Both the position numbers and the translations under genes were made by a program. Source: Paenibacillus sp. TCA20 (GTDB lineage Bacteria > Bacillota > Bacilli > Paenibacillales > Paenibacillaceae). Taken from it: 64,000 nt of DNA. The notes beneath the pieces were generated by a model, which searched no databases, had not been told where the DNA came from, and saw only the letters and a list, made by a program, of their open reading frames with translations. Shown here one piece after another: positions 60,660-64,000 of the stretch. The stretch covers positions 496,007 through 560,006 of the forward strand of contig NZ_BBIW01000002.1 in NCBI RefSeq assembly GCF_000732325.1. The letters are read 5' to 3'. The number at the start of each line of letters is the position of its first letter. The first letter of the stretch is position 1.

Positions 60660-63310
60660 TTAAGGTGTCGTTGTACCGGGAACTGTAGTGGTTGGCGGGT
60701 TATCTTCTCCTGGAGGTGAGATTTCACCAGATGGAGGTGTAGTTTCCTCCGGCGGAGTTTCTCCACCTTCGTTATTGCCTTCCCCTCCGCTGGAAGGAGG
60801 TTCCGTACCGTTACCACCATTGCCAGTGTCGTTACCTCCTTGACCCCCGCCATTTCCACCATTGCCAGTGCCGGAGCCATTTCCACCATTACCTTCATTA
60901 CCGGAGCCGTTTCCTTCACCGGTATCCGCTCCGTTCCCTTCTCCATTACCGTTACCGCTATTATCCGGGTCTTCTTGACCTTGACCTGGATCTGTACCCG
61001 GATCTTCAGGTACTTCCGGCTGTTCCGGAGTTTCTGGAGCCTCCTCTACCGGTTCGATAAACAGTGACACATGGTTGGACTCACTTGCATCCTCCCCGTT
61101 CTCCGGATTAATAACGGTGACATAATATTCGTAGGTCAGACCAGGTAATGCTCCCGTGTCCGTTGCCGAAGTTCCCGAGATCTGATCCTGGATTCGACTG
61201 AAGCTTCCTTCCGACGTCTCTTTACGATAGATTCGGTATTGTAAGCCTTCGGTTGATGACCCGCTCCAGCTCAGTGATACGGCTTGAGCCTCTTTATCGT
61301 AAGAGGCACTCAGTCCACTAACCGTCAGATCCGTTTCCGGCTCTTCCTCTTCAACTGGCGGTTCCGTTACCTCTGGAACTTCACTATCCGGCACAAAGAA
61401 TTCCTTGCGCTCCACTCCTTCAAGCGCCTTTTCCATAACCGTCTTGAAGAAGGTAGCTGCAAGTCGGCTGCTGTTCTTCAGCAGGTGCTGCTGATCCGGA
61501 TTATCGTATCCCATCCAGACTGCGGCGGTGTATTCTGGTGTATAGCCGACGAACCATACATCACGGTTCGCGTTGTTTCCTTCGTAACCGCTCTGTGTCG
61601 TTCCTGTCTTACCAGCCACAGGACGATCCAGCTTCGCGCTTGTACCTGTACCGCTATTGACAACCTCTTGCATCATTTCTGTCATTTGATAAGCGGTTTG
61701 CTCACTCATTACTTGCTCGGCATCTGATTCATACTCATAAATCACCTTGCCATCGCTGTTCTCAATTCGTGAGATAGCATGACCTTCCTGATACTGACCG
61801 CGATTAGCAAATGCACTGTATGCTGAAGCCATCTCAAGCGTATTCGTTCCTTTATCCAAGCCGCCAAGCGCCATGGATAGATTGCGGTCACCATCCGTCA
61901 TCGTAATCCCCAGCTTCTCGGCAAACTCATATCCTGTGTTAACGCCGATTTCATTCAGCAGCCACACGGCAGGAATATTTTCAGACTTCGTGATGGCATC
62001 CGCCATGCCGATCGTATTCGAATATCCGTGCAGGTTCCGAGGACAATAATCACCAAAGCATTGCTGCGAGTTGCTTAGTGGTGTATTCATTGTAAAATCA
62101 CCAGTTTCTAGAGCCGGTGCATAGGAAGCAATCGGCTTAAACGCAGATCCTGGCTGACGATAGCTGCTTGTCGCGCGGTTCCAGCCTTGACGCTGATAAT
62201 CGCGGCCTCCCTGCATCGCAACGATACCGCCTGTTGCATGGTCCATAATCACCATGGAGCCCTGCACCTTCTGGTCCGATGCGCTTTCTTCGAACAATTC
62301 ATCATTCTTAAAAGCGGCTTCTACAGCTTCTTGAGCCTCAGGAGCCATCGCTGTATAGATTTTATAACCACCGATGTTCAGATCATCCGTTGTTTTGCCT
62401 GTTACACGCTCAGCCTCTTTCAGCACGTAATCGACATAGGCAACGTATTTCTTCTCCTCTTCCGGACGCTCATAAGCGTAATCCACTGCTTTGGCCTCAT
62501 CCATCTCTTCCTTCGAAATGTATCCTTGATCATACATTAATTGAAGGACAACTCCTCTTCTTTCTTTGGAGTCGTTAGGATTACCTGCCGGATTGTAAGC
62601 AGATGGGCCCTTAGGAATCGCCGCCAGCGTCGCAACTTCCCATATTTCCAGCTCATTCAGGTCACTCTTGCCGAAATAAAACTCCGAAGCGGTTTGAATC
62701 CCATAGTTCTGGTATCCGAACCAGGTACGGTTTAAATACATCGTCAAGATTTCATCCTTTGAATAATTCCGTTCAATGGCAAGCGCAATGGACATCTCCG
62801 TCGCCTTACGGAAGAACGTTTTATCCCGCGTCAGGAACACGTTCTTGGCGAGCTGCTGAGAGATGGTACTACCGCCCTCAACCAGAGAACGGGCCATAAT
62901 ATCCGTGACTGCTGCACGACCGATCGCCCACAGATCTACACCGTTGTGCTCGTAGAACCTTCTATCCTCTGTCGCAATAAAGGCATCTTTCAAGATTTGA
63001 GGAATATCCTCTCCATCTACAGGATCACGCTTCTCAATGGACAGCTCACTGATCTCCTCATCATTTCGGTCATATACCTTGGATGTTTCGTTCACGGTCA
63101 TTTTGTCAAAGTTGGCCTGTAAGATCCGCTCTCCGCTCACCATAATAAACAGATAGCCGGCAAGCGCAACAAAGATGACAAAAGCAGCTGTAAAAAACAA
63201 TGTCCAGGCTACACGTTTACCCGATATTTTTTCTTTTTCTTAGGTCCTGGTTTCTTCTCTTTTTGATTATTCTTACGATTCCCGGACCTAGACAATGTAT
63301 CGTTTGACAT
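60660..63310 (-). CDS. Class A penicillin-binding protein with FN3 domain and Gly/Asn-rich tail; N-terminal frameshift
   Basis: A bifunctional peptidoglycan synthase. Transglycosylase motifs are EDRRFYEHNGVD and GGSTISQQLAKN. Transpeptidase motifs are SAFKP, KSEN and AGKTGT. An FN3-like domain (YRIYRKETSEGSF ... YYVTVIN) lies near residues 635-725 and a 120-residue Gly/Asn/Glu/Pro tail ends the protein. The 846-residue main frame reaches only to a TTG at 63200. The proper start is the ATG at 63308-63310 with AGGAGG upstream, coding MSNDTLSRSGNRKNNQ and a lysine-rich tail; this frame stops at codon 34. One extra base in the A6 run at 63227-63232 would join them. Confidence 0.85.
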
Positions 63311-63409
63311 GGTACCTCCTGACTCCCTTATAGGTGTAGCACATTCATGCTAGTCTTTAAGTCTTTTTTCATAGAATTGAAACCATTTTGTAAACTTTCT
63401 CCTAAGAAG

Positions 63410-63436
63410 TAAAAGAACAACCTTTACAGGTTGCTC
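63410..63436 (-). terminator. Terminator after hfq
   Basis: GAGCAACCT / AGGTTGTTC stem with a four-base loop, then TTTT on the minus strand, about 60 bases past the hfq stop. The rest of the 63311-63494 gap holds the PBP leader only. Confidence 0.72.
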
Positions 63437-63494
63437 CGCCTCAATCCTATACGTATTAACGAAATGGACTCTTTAAAAGTTTCAATGATTGATT

Positions 63495-63734
63495 TTATTC
63501 TTCACCACTGCCATTTTGCATAAGAGAAATATTCCGTTGTGGTGTAAAGGTGGATATGGCATGTTTGTAAATCATTTGCTGGCGTCCGTCACTGTCGACA
63601 ACAATGGTATAGTTATCAAATGCCTTGACAGTCCCGCGAATTTGAAAACCGTTGACGAGAAAAATAGTAGCTGGAATATTTTCTTTGCGCATTTGATTCA
63701 AGAACGTATCTTGGATGTTGATGGACTTGGTCAT
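63495..63734 (-). CDS. hfq: RNA chaperone Hfq
   Basis: A 79-residue Sm-like RNA-binding protein: [24 protein letters not shown] (Sm1) and [29 protein letters not shown] (Sm2, with the YKHA motif). The ATG at 63734 is preferred over the frame start at 63758, because GGGGGT precedes it and the MTKSINIQ opening is typical. It follows miaA as in most bacteria. Confidence 0.95.
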   Translation of the reverse strand: MTKSINIQDTFLNQMRKENIPATIFLVNGFQIRGTVKAFDNYTIVVDSDGRQQMIYKHAISTFTPQRNISLMQNGSGEE

Positions 63735-63754
63735 TAGCCGTACCCCCAATAAGT

Positions 63755-64000
63755 TCAATTAGATTGATTTGAAGAATAATCATGCTCCAAATTCAGCTTA
63801 TCTGCTATTATATCACGTATAGTAGCGAAGTTCGTAGAAAAATTTGCTGTGTCCGTCATATCCACCCATTGAATATCCTTCATATGACGGAACCAGGACA
63901 GCTGTCGTTTGGCGAAGCGACGCGTATCCCTCTTCAGTTCACTAACTGCTATATCCAGCGGCACTTCTCCACGCAGGTATGCAGCAATTTCTTTGTAACC
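63755..64000 (-). CDS. miaA: tRNA dimethylallyltransferase, C-terminal end
   Basis: The last 81 residues of MiaA up to the window edge: [20 protein letters not shown], then [20 protein letters not shown], which is the conserved RxFAKRQxTWF region near the C-terminus. MiaA adds an isopentenyl group to A37 of tRNA. Stop at 63755, 20 bases before hfq. Confidence 0.92.
   Translation of the reverse strand, partial: GYKEIAAYLRGEVPLDIAVSELKRDTRRFAKRQLSWFRHMKDIQWVDMTDTANFSTNFATIRDIIADKLNLEHDYSSNQSN

Noticed and set aside
60660..61030. CRISPR-like or tandem-repeat array in the PBP tail
   Set aside because: Repeats are codon-level Gly/Asn/Glu/Pro repeats within a continuous coding frame, with no constant spacer length. 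No CRISPR array was seen elsewhere.

Overview
The window is a chromosomal stretch of a low-to-mid GC, endospore-forming Firmicute. Gene content and order point to Paenibacillus or a close relative. The block miaA-hfq ... spoVK-hflX-ynbB-glnR-glnA, followed by lexA/yneA and a ynzC-like (DUF896) gene, resembles Bacillus subtilis synteny, and SLH-domain and Big2-type secreted proteins are common in Paenibacillaceae. Most genes lie on the minus strand.

Layout: (1) 1-4.6 kb, pyruvate dehydrogenase operon pdhA-pdhB-pdhC-pdhD, the last gene cut by the window edge. (2) 4.8-7.7 kb, an esterase, a low-molecular-weight tyrosine phosphatase, a TRIC/UPF0126 membrane protein and thiamine pyrophosphokinase. 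(3) 7.7-11.9 kb, a thiazole-branch operon tenI-thiO-thiS-thiG-thiF behind a TPP riboswitch with an intrinsic terminator. (4) 12-13.5 kb, an ABC-F ATPase. (5) 13.8-29.3 kb, a large cell-surface locus. A ten-gene Tad-like pilus/secretion operon starts with a Ser/Thr kinase fused to a ParA/CpaE-like domain. It continues with CpaB-like, two degenerate MinD/CpaE-like proteins, a CpaF ATPase, a single-chain TadB+TadC protein and four small membrane or secreted proteins. An SLH protein and a 1145-residue secreted protein follow. (6) 29.3-43.2 kb, housekeeping genes: rRNA-type methyltransferase, ABC ATPase, thioredoxin-like protein, endonuclease IV, Fpg/Nei glycosylase, HAD phosphatases, RNase Z, metH, an acireductone-dioxygenase-like cupin, yneA and lexA. 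(7) 43.4-53.3 kb, a phage-derived tail-and-lysis module with its own repressor/ImmA switch but no capsid, portal, terminase or integrase. Several of its genes are visibly damaged. (8) 53.5-64 kb, glnA, glnR, ynbB, hflX, spoVK, a YdcF-like protein, a DUF402 protein, a class A PBP with an N-terminal frameshift, hfq and the end of miaA.

The most interesting part is the kinase-led Tad-like locus (18.6-29.3 kb). A consensus promoter is followed by a long hairpin and U-tract before the first gene, so entry into the operon may be controlled by attenuation. The first gene joins a protein kinase to a P-loop-like domain that lacks the Walker lysine. Two further Walker-degenerate homologues follow, and the secretion core genes are unusually built. 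Second is the tail-only phage module beside lexA, which looks like either a decayed prophage or a decaying F-type tailocin. It carries four TACC-N4-GGTA operators, a candidate +1 frameshift in the tail chaperone genes, a tape-measure gene with no standard start codon and an amidase with an internal deletion.

Regulatory signals read directly from the sequence include the TPP riboswitch with a complete antiterminator/terminator pair, a row of four LexA boxes between yneA and lexA, a perfect GlnR/TnrA box ahead of glnR, and intrinsic terminators behind most operons.
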